64,000 nt of DNA from Chlamydiia bacterium. GTDB taxonomy: Bacteria; Chlamydiota; Chlamydiia; Chlamydiales; Simkaniaceae. A model generated the notes under the pieces. The model saw only the letters and a program-made list of their open reading frames with translations. It was not told where the DNA came from and made no database searches. The number at the start of each line of letters is the position of its first letter. The stretch's first letter is position 1. This document shows, piece after piece, positions 33,431 through 41,696 of this stretch. The position numbers and the translations under genes were made by a program. The DNA is taken from contig JAJACH010000001.1 of assembly GCA_022601645.1 (NCBI GenBank), positions 372,001-436,000 on the forward strand, written 5' to 3'.

Positions 33431-33449
33431 ACACTAAAAATTTTAGTGT
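33431..33449. promoter_or_regulatory. Perfect 19-base palindrome upstream of the cyo operon
   Basis: ACACTAAAAATTTTAGTGT has perfect 9-base arms around one central A. It lies 29 bases before the cyoA ATG and 80 bases from the divergent gene start. Dyad symmetry, length and place fit an operator for a homodimeric regulator. It differs from FNR (TTGAT-N4-ATCAA) boxes, and its ends resemble the ACACTA...TAGTGT ends of NrdR boxes but with a different spacing. The protein that binds it is not known. Confidence 0.6.
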
Positions 33450-33477
33450 AACCTGGGACCCTGGAGAGATATTTCAC

Positions 33478-34347
33478 ATGGGCACGAAAATCAAAGCTGC
33501 TATTATTATTCTGGTGTTAGTGGGAATTGCCATTCTCGCTGGCTTCTTTTTTCAGACGCACAATATACCAGTCTTAGAACCTAAAGGTATGATCGCATTA
33601 AAGGAGAAGCGTCTATTAATTATCGCCGTTCTGTTGATGTTGATCGTTGTGGTACCAGTGCTCTTTATGACACTGTTTATTGCATGGAGATATCGGGAAG
33701 GGAACAAGAAGGCGAAATATACGCCTGAGTGGGGGCATAGCAATTTAGCTGAAGCCATTTGGTGGGGCGTGCCTTGCATCATTATTATATGTCTTGCGAC
33801 TTTGGTTTGGAAGTATAGCCATGAGCTAGATCCTTTTAAACCGATTGACCCAGAGACAAAACCTCTGACGGTGCAAGTTGTTGCACTCGATTGGAAATGG
33901 CTGTTTATTTATCCAGAAGAGGGCATTGCAACAGTCAACTACTTGCAAATTCCTGAAAACACTCCGGTGTACTTTGAGCTCACAGCTGATGCGCCGATGA
34001 ACTCGTTTTGGATACCACAACTTAGTGGGCAAATCTTTGCCATGCCAGGTCGGCGTACAAAACTTTACATTATTGCAAATGAGAAGGGAACCTATCTCGG
34101 ATCACCAGCAAATATTAATGGAAAGGGCTTTGCTACGATGTACTTTGATGTGAAAGCAACTTCTAAAAGAGACTTCTATCGCTGGGCGGATCGTGTGAAA
34201 GATCGTTCACAAGACCTAACGATGAATGAATATCAAGAGCTTGTGAAACCAAGTGAAAATCAACCCGTGAAGACTTATAACTTAAGGGTGAATCATCTGT
34301 TTGACAAAATTGTGACGAAATACATGCCAGAGTGGGAGGGTAAATAA
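33478..34347 (+). CDS. cyoA: Cytochrome o ubiquinol oxidase subunit II
   Basis: 289 residues. Three hydrophobic segments (about 6-26, 44-70 and 93-112; the first may be a signal or anchor) and a periplasmic cupredoxin domain (about 128-240). LDWKWLFIYPEEGIATVN and MNSFWIPQLSGQIFAMPG are CyoA-like. The Cys/His/Met ligands of a CuA centre are missing (NGKGFATMYFD where CuA proteins have a Cys pair), so electrons come from quinol, not from cytochrome c. Unlike E. coli CyoA there is no lipobox Cys. First gene of cyoABCDE; the cyoB ATG is one base after its stop. Confidence 0.93.
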   Translation: MGTKIKAAIIILVLVGIAILAGFFFQTHNIPVLEPKGMIALKEKRLLIIAVLLMLIVVVPVLFMTLFIAWRYREGNKKAKYTPEWGHSNLAEAIWWGVPCIIIICLATLVWKYSHELDPFKPIDPETKPLTVQVVALDWKWLFIYPEEGIATVNYLQIPENTPVYFELTADAPMNSFWIPQLSGQIFAMPGRRTKLYIIANEKGTYLGSPANINGKGFATMYFDVKATSKRDFYRWADRVKDRSQDLTMNEYQELVKPSENQPVKTYNLRVNHLFDKIVTKYMPEWEGK

Positions 34348-34348
34348 G

Positions 34349-36334
34349 ATGTTTGGACTTGGAAGACTGACAATGGAAGCCCTCAAGCACGATGGTATTG
34401 AGTATGGTGCTGGGATAGGCATGGGGATCGCTACGATCGTCATTTTGATCTACATGTTTAGAGCAAAGAAATGGCAATGGCTTTGGCATGAGTGGTTAAC
34501 ATCACTTGATCACAAGAAAATTGGTGTGATGTATTTGGTCACATCAGCTGTGATGCTTTTAAAAGGCCTTATTGATGGATTGATGATGCGCGCACAGCAA
34601 GCAATGGCGTGTGGAGAGAACTACGGCTATTTGCACGCAGAGCACTTTCAGCAAATCTTTTCAGCTCACGGCGCAACGATGATTTTCTTTGTAGCAATGG
34701 GAATTGTTTTCGCTGTCATTAATTTGATTTTGCCGCTTCAGATTGGGGCACGCGATGTCGCGTTTCCTTTCCTTAATCTCGTGAGTTTTTACTTCTTCGC
34801 AGTCGGATCGATTTTGCTTTTGGTCTCTCTTGTCATTGGAGTGTATTCAGGAGCTGGTTGGTCAGGCTATCCACCCTTGACGGGACTGAAGTATAACCCG
34901 TGGGTCGGGGTCGATTATTGGATATGGGGTATTCAGATCTCAGGGGTTGGAAGTTTGCTCTCTGGAGTTAACTTCTTAACGACCATTATTAAGATGCGTT
35001 GCCCTGGCATGACATTTAGAAAGCTGCCTATTTTTGTATGGGCTGTTTTAGGGACGGTGGTGCTAATCATGTTTGCTTTCCCTATTTTGACAACGACTCT
35101 TGGACTTCTTTCTCTCGATCGGATGATAGATACGCACTTTTTTACCCCGGAATTTGGGGGGAATCCGATGCTCTTTGTCAACTTGTTCTGGGCATGGGGG
35201 CACCCCGAGGTTTATATTTTGGTATTGCCGGCATTTGGGATCTATTCAGAGATTGTACCTGTCTTTTCCAAGAAGAAAATTTTTGGCTACACATCAATGG
35301 TATGGGCAATTGGAGCGATTATGCTCTTATCCTTTATTGTATGGCTCCACCACTTCTTTACGATGGGTGCGAGTGCAAACGTGAATGCCTTCTTCGGTAT
35401 CATGACGATGCTGATTGCCATACCGACGGGAGTGAAGATTTTCAACTGGCTCTTTACCATGGTACGTGGAAGGGTAAGTTTCAAAACGCCCATGATGTGG
35501 TTTATGGGATTTGTGATTCTCTTTACAATTGGTGGAATGACGGGAGTGATCTTATCGCTGCCGCCTGTTGACTTCCAGTTCCACAACAGTCTATTTTTAG
35601 TAGCTCACTTCCACAATGTAATCATTGGGGGAGTGCTCTTTGGGATCTTTGCAGCTTATTCGTACTGGTTCCCTAAGTTTACAGGCTTCAGGCTTGATGA
35701 GAAGTGGGGTATCCGCGCCTTTTGGTGTTGGTTTGTCGGCTTTATGGTCGCCTTCTTCCCTCTCTATGCTCTTGGCATGATGGGAGCTACAAGACGCTTA
35801 AACCACTACGCAGCTGGCAGAGGCTGGCACCCACTATTTGTGGTTGCAAGTATTGGTGCCTTGATCATTTTACTTGGATTTATTTGTCAGTGTATTCAGC
35901 TGTATGTGACGATCAAAAATCGTGATAAACTAAGAGAAAATGCAAATGACCCTTGGGATGGTCGCACCATGGAATGGTCACTACCATCACCTCCGGCCTT
36001 CTACAACTTTGCACACGACCCAAAAGTGACTCATCGAGATAATTTCTGGGAGCAGAAAAAAGCTGGCACGGTGGACAAAGCTGGCCCTCCTTACCACGAT
36101 ATCCATATGCCAAAGAATTCTTCTTTGGGTCCTTGGATGGGTATCATGAGCTTTATCTTAGGTTTTGCTCTTACATGGTGGATTTGGTGGATGGCGGCAC
36201 TTTCGATGCTCGGTATTATAGCGATGGCTGTCTATCGCATGTCCGATGATCATACAGACTACTATGTGACAGCTGAAGAGGTGGAGAAAACAGAAAACGA
36301 AATTTTAAACAGGAAGCATGCACATGGCTCATGA
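34349..36334 (+). CDS. cyoB: Cytochrome o ubiquinol oxidase subunit I
   Basis: 661 residues, catalytic haem-copper subunit with about 15 membrane helices, as in bo3 oxidases rather than the 12-helix cytochrome c oxidase form. Seen: the low-spin haem His in FSAHGATMIFFVAMG, HPEVYILVLP (CuB His cross-linked to Tyr), HHFFTMG (two CuB His), and HFHNVIIGG (haem ligands). DHKKIGVMYLVTSAVMLLKGLIDGLMMRAQ matches the quinol-site region at the start of the core. Reduces O2 to water and pumps protons across the inner membrane. Overlaps cyoC by 11 bases. Confidence 0.97.
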   Translation: MFGLGRLTMEALKHDGIEYGAGIGMGIATIVILIYMFRAKKWQWLWHEWLTSLDHKKIGVMYLVTSAVMLLKGLIDGLMMRAQQAMACGENYGYLHAEHFQQIFSAHGATMIFFVAMGIVFAVINLILPLQIGARDVAFPFLNLVSFYFFAVGSILLLVSLVIGVYSGAGWSGYPPLTGLKYNPWVGVDYWIWGIQISGVGSLLSGVNFLTTIIKMRCPGMTFRKLPIFVWAVLGTVVLIMFAFPILTTTLGLLSLDRMIDTHFFTPEFGGNPMLFVNLFWAWGHPEVYILVLPAFGIYSEIVPVFSKKKIFGYTSMVWAIGAIMLLSFIVWLHHFFTMGASANVNAFFGIMTMLIAIPTGVKIFNWLFTMVRGRVSFKTPMMWFMGFVILFTIGGMTGVILSLPPVDFQFHNSLFLVAHFHNVIIGGVLFGIFAAYSYWFPKFTGFRLDEKWGIRAFWCWFVGFMVAFFPLYALGMMGATRRLNHYAAGRGWHPLFVVASIGALIILLGFICQCIQLYVTIKNRDKLRENANDPWDGRTMEWSLPSPPAFYNFAHDPKVTHRDNFWEQKKAGTVDKAGPPYHDIHMPKNSSLGPWMGIMSFILGFALTWWIWWMAALSMLGIIAMAVYRMSDDHTDYYVTAEEVEKTENEILNRKHAHGS

Positions 36335-36902
36335 TGTTCAAGCAGAAACCTACTCAAAAACGATATTAGGTTTTTGGCTCTATTTGATGACGGATGCGCT
36401 ACTTTTTGGAACGCTCTTTGCGGTCTACGGCGTACTTGTTAACAATACTCACGGTGGGCCAGGTGGAAAAGAACTCTTCCACTTGCCGTTAAACCTCGCT
36501 GAAACACTTACTCTCTTGGTCTCAAGCTTCACCTGCGGGATGGCCTCGCAAGCGGGAAAAAGAGGTTCGCGCTCAGGCGTTACTTGGTGGCTGATGATCA
36601 CCTTCATTTTAGGGATTTGTTTCCTTTGGATGGAGATGGCTGAATTTAATACCCTTATCGCAAGTGGCAATGGCTGGCAAAGAAGTGCTTTCTTGTCTGC
36701 CTTTTTCACTTTAGTCGGAACGCACGGCCTTCACATCACCTTTGGGTTACTTTGGCTGACAGTGCTTTTTTGCCAAATGTTCAAACGCGGCCTCTCACCC
36801 TCTGTAATGAGACGCCTTTCATGTTTTCGTCTTTTTTGGCAATTCTCCTACATCGTGTGGGTTTTTGTGTTTATCACCGTCTATCTCATGGGAGTGTCTT
36901 AA
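36324..36902 (+). CDS. cyoC: Cytochrome o ubiquinol oxidase subunit III
   Basis: 192 residues, five membrane helices as usual for CyoC. Contains LGFWLYLMTDALLFGTLFAVYGV at the first helix, a conserved ETLTLLVSSFTCG segment, and THGLHITFGLLWL near helix 4. The ATG at 36324 is chosen over 36318 since AGGAAG lies 7 bases upstream and would touch the earlier ATG. It begins within the end of cyoB. Structural subunit needed for assembly and proton uptake of the bo3 complex. Confidence 0.94.
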   Translation: MAHDVQAETYSKTILGFWLYLMTDALLFGTLFAVYGVLVNNTHGGPGGKELFHLPLNLAETLTLLVSSFTCGMASQAGKRGSRSGVTWWLMITFILGICFLWMEMAEFNTLIASGNGWQRSAFLSAFFTLVGTHGLHITFGLLWLTVLFCQMFKRGLSPSVMRRLSCFRLFWQFSYIVWVFVFITVYLMGVS

Positions 36903-36905
36903 ACA

Positions 36906-37256
36906 ATGATAGATTCCAATTTTAGTAAGGATCAGGGAACCGTTTCTCCCTACATTTGGGGAGTGATTTTATCCATTCTCCTCACACTTGCAGCCTATTT
37001 TGTCACGGTTAATAACGTCTTAACCGGAGGCACTTTATTTGCAGCGCTTATAGTCCTTGGCGCAGTACAAGTTATTTTGCAACTTTTCCTCTTCTTACAG
37101 ATTGGAGGAGAAGGGAAGCCACATACACGGCTTTTCTACCTGATTTACATGGTGTGCATTGGAGCGATCATCATTGCTGGAACACTTTGGATCATGGGTA
37201 GCTTACAAAAGCGTATGGAGATCAAAGTAGATGAGTATCAACGTATCGTCCGTTAA
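36906..37256 (+). CDS. cyoD: Cytochrome o ubiquinol oxidase subunit IV
   Basis: 116 residues with three membrane helices (about 15-37, 42-66, 76-98), the layout of CyoD. LAAYFVTVNN, ALIVLGAVQVILQLFLFLQIGGEGKPHTRLFYLI match the family core. Assembly factor-type subunit for CuB and subunit I. Its 3' end overlaps cyoE by 26 bases. Confidence 0.92.
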   Translation: MIDSNFSKDQGTVSPYIWGVILSILLTLAAYFVTVNNVLTGGTLFAALIVLGAVQVILQLFLFLQIGGEGKPHTRLFYLIYMVCIGAIIIAGTLWIMGSLQKRMEIKVDEYQRIVR

Positions 37257-38097
37257 GGCCTATGTCGCCTTAACCAAACCTGGAATTATTTCAGGAAATA
37301 TTGTAACAGCTGCTTGTGGGTTTGCACTCGCATCTAGAGGTTCACCGAATTTCTTCCTCTTGATTTCGATGATCTTAGGGCTCTCATGCGTAATAGGAGC
37401 TGGGTGTGTTATAAACAACTGGATCGATCGTGATGCTGACTCACAAATGCAGCGCACGAAAAAACGCCCCTTAGTTCAGGGGCATGTTCCTGTCTTGCAT
37501 GCGCTTATCTTCTCACTTTTGCTCTTAACGCTTGGACTGGTTACATTGACTTTTCTGACGACTGCTTTAGCAGGAGTTGTTGCCCTTATTGGATTTTTTG
37601 CCTACGTACTCTGGTATAGCTTTGCAAAATACCTCACATCGTACGGCACCTTGATTGGAAGTGTTTCTGGGGCTGTACCTCCTGTTGTAGGCTATGCAGC
37701 GGTTGCAAATCAGCTTGATCTAGGTGCTTTGATGCTCTTTTTGATTGTCGTCTGCTGGCAAATGCCGCATTTCTATGCCATTTCCCTCTTCCGGATTGGC
37801 GAATACAAGGCAGCTTCTATCCCTGTGCTCCCACTTGTTCACGGTGCGCAGCAAACAAAAGTGCAGATGGTTGTCTGGATTGTTGCCTTTATGGCGATTT
37901 CAACGCTTTTAACGCCGATCGGCTACACGAATCTTACCTACATGGTGATGGCCTTTGTCTTAAGCATTGCGTGGCTTATTATGTGTATGCAAGGCTTTAA
38001 AGCGACAAGTGACAAGGTTTGGGCGCGCAAGATGTTCCGCTTCTCGCTTGTTGTGATCACCCTTTTATGCGCCACGCTTTCATTCAATACAATTTAG
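37231..38097 (+). CDS. cyoE: Protoheme IX farnesyltransferase (haem O synthase)
   Basis: 288 residues, about nine membrane helices; UbiA family prenyltransferase that adds farnesyl to haem B to give the haem O needed by CyoB. The first Asp-rich motif NNWIDRDADSQMQRTKKRP (N-x3-D-x3-D) binds the prenyl diphosphate through Mg, and SLFRIGEYKAASIPVLPLVHG corresponds to the second site. The ATG lies inside cyoD, 26 bases before its stop. The operon thus carries its own cofactor enzyme. Confidence 0.96.
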   Translation: MSINVSSVKAYVALTKPGIISGNIVTAACGFALASRGSPNFFLLISMILGLSCVIGAGCVINNWIDRDADSQMQRTKKRPLVQGHVPVLHALIFSLLLLTLGLVTLTFLTTALAGVVALIGFFAYVLWYSFAKYLTSYGTLIGSVSGAVPPVVGYAAVANQLDLGALMLFLIVVCWQMPHFYAISLFRIGEYKAASIPVLPLVHGAQQTKVQMVVWIVAFMAISTLLTPIGYTNLTYMVMAFVLSIAWLIMCMQGFKATSDKVWARKMFRFSLVVITLLCATLSFNTI

Positions 38098-38104
38098 AGG
38101 TCCA

Positions 38105-38236
38105 ATGAAATCACTTTTTGCGCTACTAACCTTGCTACTTTTTACAGCTTGCTCATCAAGCGATGAAACACCCAAAGAGAAAAAAACAGATAAACCGCAT
38201 CACGGTTGCTGTTGCAGCGCTAAAACCCCAAAATGA
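38105..38236 (+). CDS. 43-residue Cys/His-rich lipoprotein
   Basis: ATG at 38105 with AGAGG five bases upstream. Sequence starts MKSLFALLTLLLFTAC, a signal peptide with a lipobox (F-T-A-C16), then a Ser/Lys-rich spacer, then HHGCCC (32-37) and a short tail. The mature part would be only 28 residues, with two His and three adjacent Cys that look metal- or haem-binding. It follows cyoE by 7 bases in the same direction, suggesting co-transcription with the oxidase genes, perhaps in copper or haem handling (inference). The last 37 bases overlap the 3' end of dapA on the other strand. Too small for most gene finders. Confidence 0.65.
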   Translation: MKSLFALLTLLLFTACSSSDETPKEKKTDKPHHGCCCSAKTPK

Positions 38237-39081
38237 TGTAGAGCTTTACTAAGAAGCTCTTTGTTTTCTGCACTCATTGTATAGAGTGGTAATCTGCATC
38301 TTCCAGATGGCCTATGAAGAAGCTCCATGGCAGCTTTGATCGGGATGGGGTTGGTTTCAATAAACAGCGCATCTAGTAGGGGGGAGAGAGTTTGAAAATC
38401 GCTTTCAGCCTGCTTAAAGTCTTGGCTAGTGCAAAGCTTAATGAGCGCGGCGATTTCCTTTGGAATTAGGTTACTTGCAACCGAGATGAGACCTTTAGCT
38501 CCAAGTTCCATAGCGGGCAGGCAGAGCCCATCATCGCCACAATAGAGTTCAAACTCGCTTGGAAGAACTTCCATTGCTTGCTTAAAGAATGCAAGGTCAC
38601 CTGAGCAATCTTTCAACCCTTTAATGCGGGGGAGCTTGGCAATTTCGATCAAAGTTTCAAGTTCTAGGGAAGTGCCGGTGCGCTTGGGATGATTATAGAG
38701 GTAGATGGGGAGTTTGGTTTCATCATGAATGGCTTCAAAATGCTTGATAATGCCTGTTTGGGTAGGGCAGTTGTAGTACGGAGTAACGATTAGAGCGCTG
38801 CTTGCTCCTAGAGCGTAAGCTTCTTTAGTGAGTTGAATGGTGGTCTCAGTGGAGTTTGTTCCAGTTCCAACCATCAGGGGAATGCGTTTATTAATGCACT
38901 CTGCTGCGCTATGAATGATCTCACATCTTTCTTCGTGGTTTATGGTTGGAGCTTCGCCCGTTGTTCCGAGGAGGAGCAGTCCGCTTGCGCCATTTTCGAT
39001 TTGGAAAGAAATGTTTGTTTTGAGCCCATCAATGTCAATGGCACCATCGCACAAAAAAGGGGTAATCATCGCTGTGATCAT
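38200..39081 (-). CDS. dapA: 4-hydroxy-tetrahydrodipicolinate synthase
   Basis: Condenses pyruvate with aspartate semialdehyde on the way to meso-diaminopimelate and lysine. 293 residues, TIM barrel. Visible: LLLGTTGEAPT (36-46), Tyr129 in YNHP, and Lys157 in GLKDCSGD, which forms the Schiff base. Overlaps asd by 4 bases (ATGA), so the two consecutive pathway enzymes are coupled. lysC and dapB are not in the window. Diaminopimelate serves peptidoglycan synthesis in chlamydiae. Confidence 0.96.
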   Translation of the reverse strand: MITAMITPFLCDGAIDIDGLKTNISFQIENGASGLLLLGTTGEAPTINHEERCEIIHSAAECINKRIPLMVGTGTNSTETTIQLTKEAYALGASSALIVTPYYNCPTQTGIIKHFEAIHDETKLPIYLYNHPKRTGTSLELETLIEIAKLPRIKGLKDCSGDLAFFKQAMEVLPSEFELYCGDDGLCLPAMELGAKGLISVASNLIPKEIAALIKLCTSQDFKQAESDFQTLSPLLDALFIETNPIPIKAAMELLHRPSGRCRLPLYTMSAENKELLSKALHHFGVLALQQQP

Positions 39082-39992
39082 ACAAAAATCTCGCTTTGGA
39101 TAGTTTCTAGGTTGAGAAGCGAGGCTCCGGCGGCCCCTCTGACTAAATTGTGTCCCATGACAATCAAGCTGATGGTTTTTTTATTCGCTCCATATTTGAT
39201 ACGGCCGATGTGGGCTCTCATGTCGAAAGGGGAAATGTCAAGGCGGGGTTGAGGGCGGTCAGCTTGGTCATATAACTTGTAGGGGAGTGCCTCGTAGCAA
39301 GCTGTAATTGCGCTAAGCTCCACATCTAGATCAAAGTGAATGTGTAAAATGATCGTGTGACCGTCAACAATAGGGACGCGGTTGACATTCACTGTGAGGT
39401 CAAAGGTTGCAGGGGAGGTAGGGGTACCAAGGATCTTATGCGTTTCTTGAACGATCTTTTCCTCTTCGCTTGGAATATGGGGAATGATATTGCCAAGGAT
39501 ATCAAGGCTACTGACACCTGGATGACCCGCACCACTAATTGCTTGCATGGTGAAAGCGCTGACCTCTTTAATCGGGTAGATCTTGAGAAGAGGGGCTAAA
39601 GCTAAGGCAATAAAGGCTGTTGTGCAGTTCGAATTGGTGATGATTTTTCCAGGCGTTTTTTGGCCATCAATAAGAGAGAGATGGTCTAGGTTAATTTCGG
39701 GAATGAGGATTGGGACATTTGGATTCATGCGGAAGGCTGAAGCGTTTGAAAAGACGAGGTGGCCTCTTTCAGCGAGCTTCATCTCGATATCATGAGCGAC
39801 ATCTGAGGGGAGAGCGGAGATGACGTGTTTGCTTTGAATATCAAGGGGGTCTTTGTAGACGTTGCCAACGCGTTTTTTTGAAGCAGACATCTCCGCGACG
39901 TAAAAAAGGGGGTGGTTTTCTAGAAGAGCAATGGCTTTTTGCCCGACCATTCCGGTGGCGCCTAAAATGGCTATGGGAAGTTTATTCGTCAT
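39078..39992 (-). CDS. asd: Aspartate-semialdehyde dehydrogenase
   Basis: 304 residues, somewhat short (about 330-370 typical). N-terminal nucleotide-binding GATGMVGQKA (11-20), active-site Cys123 in SNCTT, and QAISGAGHPGVSSLDILGN. The pattern is that of the archaeal/fungal-like class of the enzyme rather than the E. coli class. Converts aspartyl phosphate to aspartate semialdehyde for DapA. Its first bases overlap the 3' end of the flotillin-like gene (11 bases), so all three minus-strand genes form one operon. Confidence 0.94.
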   Translation of the reverse strand: MTNKLPIAILGATGMVGQKAIALLENHPLFYVAEMSASKKRVGNVYKDPLDIQSKHVISALPSDVAHDIEMKLAERGHLVFSNASAFRMNPNVPILIPEINLDHLSLIDGQKTPGKIITNSNCTTAFIALALAPLLKIYPIKEVSAFTMQAISGAGHPGVSSLDILGNIIPHIPSEEEKIVQETHKILGTPTSPATFDLTVNVNRVPIVDGHTIILHIHFDLDVELSAITACYEALPYKLYDQADRPQPRLDISPFDMRAHIGRIKYGANKKTISLIVMGHNLVRGAAGASLLNLETIQSEIFV

Positions 39993-41628
39993 CGCCCGGC
40001 GTCGTATCGTCGCTTAATGCACTCGTAAGGCCATTGATGTCACCGCCGTTAATGCCCACTTCTTTTAAGAGCGAATCTAAAAGCGGTGCTTGAGCGCGGT
40101 ATTTCAAAGCGCTGTTAACGACTTGGTCAGAAAGGGCTGTTGGTTCTCCAGATGCAATGTGCGTTCCATTTTTACCTGCACCTAAACCGTCGACCTGGAT
40201 AATTTTGATCCCTTCGATGTTTTCCATTGGTCTAACGCTTTCTCGGATAATTTTATCGAGGTTCTCAATGAGCTTCATCTTCACGCTCAGTGAGATTTGC
40301 TCACTTGAAAGGAGGTTGGCTGCTTCATTAAGGGCTTGTTGTCCTTCAGCATCCACTTGATAGGCAATTTTTGATGCTTCTGCATTGATCCGTTTTTTAT
40401 CAGCCTCTGCTTGGGCAATCTCACGAATCGCATCGGCATGGTCTTTAGCAGCTTGCTTCTCTGCCTCAGCTGCCACGCGTACTGAAATTGCTTCGCGCTC
40501 GGCTTCTCTGTGAGCACGAATAAGTTCGATTTGTTTTTGCCTCTCTGCAATTTCAGTTTCTCGCGAGGTTTTAACTTTTTCTTCCTCAGCTACCGCTAAA
40601 GCTCTTGCTCGGTCGGCAATCGCTTCTGCTTCGGATTTTTCTTTGGATTTTTCAGCAATGGCAACTTGTCTGTCTTGCTCGGCAAGTTCTAAGATTTTTT
40701 CTTTTAAAATGGCTTTTTCTCTGACTGAGCGTTCCATTTCAATACGTGTTTGCTCAACTTCTTGCTTAGCGTGGATTTCAGCTTCCTCTGCCTCTCGTTG
40801 TTTGAGCGCTTGCTCTTTGGCAATTTCACTTGTCTGGGAGGCTTTGCGAATCTCAATTTCGCGCTGTTGTTTCAAGCGGGCGTACTCTTCTTCCTTACCG
40901 ATCTCGAGTCGTTCTTTCTCAGATTCCATGATCTTAGCTGTGATTTGAACGTTGGTTTCTTGCTCAATGTCATTGCGCACCTTTCGACGGCGCTCAATCT
41001 CTTCGGTTAAGTGGGTGAGACCTTCGGCATCAAAAGCATTGTTTGGATTGAAGAACGATTTGTCGGTTTGATCGAGAGCGGTTAGGGAAACAGTCTCGAG
41101 CTCAAGACCATTCTGGAGGAGATCTTTTGTGACAGCTTGCTGGACCTTTTGGACAAAATCGGTTCTTTTCTCATGGAGTTCTTCCATGGTCATCTCAGCA
41201 GCCACCGAGCGGAGAGCATCGACAAACTTACCTTCGACGAGATCTTTGAGCGTTTGGGGGTGCATGGTTCTTTCACCAAGCGTCTGCGCTGCATTGGCGA
41301 TCGACTCAGCAGAGGGTTGTGTACGCACATAAAACTCAGCGACTACATCGACCCGCATACGGTCTCTTGTAATGAGTGCCTGGCCATCTCTTCGAGAAAC
41401 AGCCAGTCTAAGCGTGTTCATATTGACGGGGATCGTATCGTGAAGAACGGGGAAGACGAGCGCGCCTCCATTCATGACCACTTTTTGTCCACCAAAGCCT
41501 GTTCTGACAAATGATGTTTCTTTCGTCGCTCTTTTATAGAGACGTGCTAAGATCATGCCGTACGCTGCGATCCCGACTAGGGATAGTAACAAGGCTAAGC
41601 TAATTGAGAAGATACCAAGGTTACTCAT
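39982..41628 (-). CDS. Flotillin-like SPFH-domain membrane protein
   Basis: 548 residues. One N-terminal membrane helix (about 4-26), an SPFH/Band 7 domain (about 40-220; RVDVVAEFYVRTQP, GKFVDALRSVAAEMTMEELHEKR), then a long Ala/Glu/Lys/Arg coiled coil (about 220-445) and a short hydrophobic C-terminal part. This is the layout of flotillins/YqiK, which build oligomeric scaffolds in ordered membrane regions. The ATG at 41628 is preferred to an upstream TTG because AGCAGG lies just before it. Function in chlamydiae unknown; position with asd-dapA may be only operon economy. Confidence 0.9.
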   Translation of the reverse strand: MSNLGIFSISLALLLSLVGIAAYGMILARLYKRATKETSFVRTGFGGQKVVMNGGALVFPVLHDTIPVNMNTLRLAVSRRDGQALITRDRMRVDVVAEFYVRTQPSAESIANAAQTLGERTMHPQTLKDLVEGKFVDALRSVAAEMTMEELHEKRTDFVQKVQQAVTKDLLQNGLELETVSLTALDQTDKSFFNPNNAFDAEGLTHLTEEIERRRKVRNDIEQETNVQITAKIMESEKERLEIGKEEEYARLKQQREIEIRKASQTSEIAKEQALKQREAEEAEIHAKQEVEQTRIEMERSVREKAILKEKILELAEQDRQVAIAEKSKEKSEAEAIADRARALAVAEEEKVKTSRETEIAERQKQIELIRAHREAEREAISVRVAAEAEKQAAKDHADAIREIAQAEADKKRINAEASKIAYQVDAEGQQALNEAANLLSSEQISLSVKMKLIENLDKIIRESVRPMENIEGIKIIQVDGLGAGKNGTHIASGEPTALSDQVVNSALKYRAQAPLLDSLLKEVGINGGDINGLTSALSDDTTPGDDE

Positions 41629-41659
41629 AATCCTGCTATTATCCAACAGTTCTTTGAAT

Positions 41660-41688
41660 TTGTCAAAAAGAATTAAGGCGTGTATACT
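41660..41688 (+). promoter_or_regulatory. Sigma-70 promoter giving a leaderless CPBP protease mRNA
   Basis: TTGTCA (41660-41665), 17-base spacer, TATACT (41683-41688). The ATG at 41697 starts 8 bases after the -10, so transcription should begin at or within 2 bases of the start codon. No Shine-Dalgarno sequence exists. Confidence 0.7.
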
Positions 41689-41696
41689 CCCATGCC

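Noticed and set aside
33431-33449. Palindrome before cyoA considered as an intrinsic terminator
   Set aside because: The stem is AT-rich, followed by AACCTGG rather than a T-run, and the flanking genes diverge, so no transcript needs to end here.
35038-35571. 177-residue open frame in another phase within cyoB
   Set aside because: cyoB is intact and conserved throughout; this frame has no ribosome site and no homology pattern.
38105-38236. Small ORF after cyoE considered as chance sequence
   Set aside because: Rejected as chance because signal peptide, lipobox Cys, ribosome site and spacing to cyoE all agree; kept as a CDS with moderate confidence.
40287-41514. Long open frames opposite and in other phases of the flotillin-like coiled-coil gene
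   Set aside because: The Glu/Ala/Lys coiled-coil codon bias leaves other frames open by chance.
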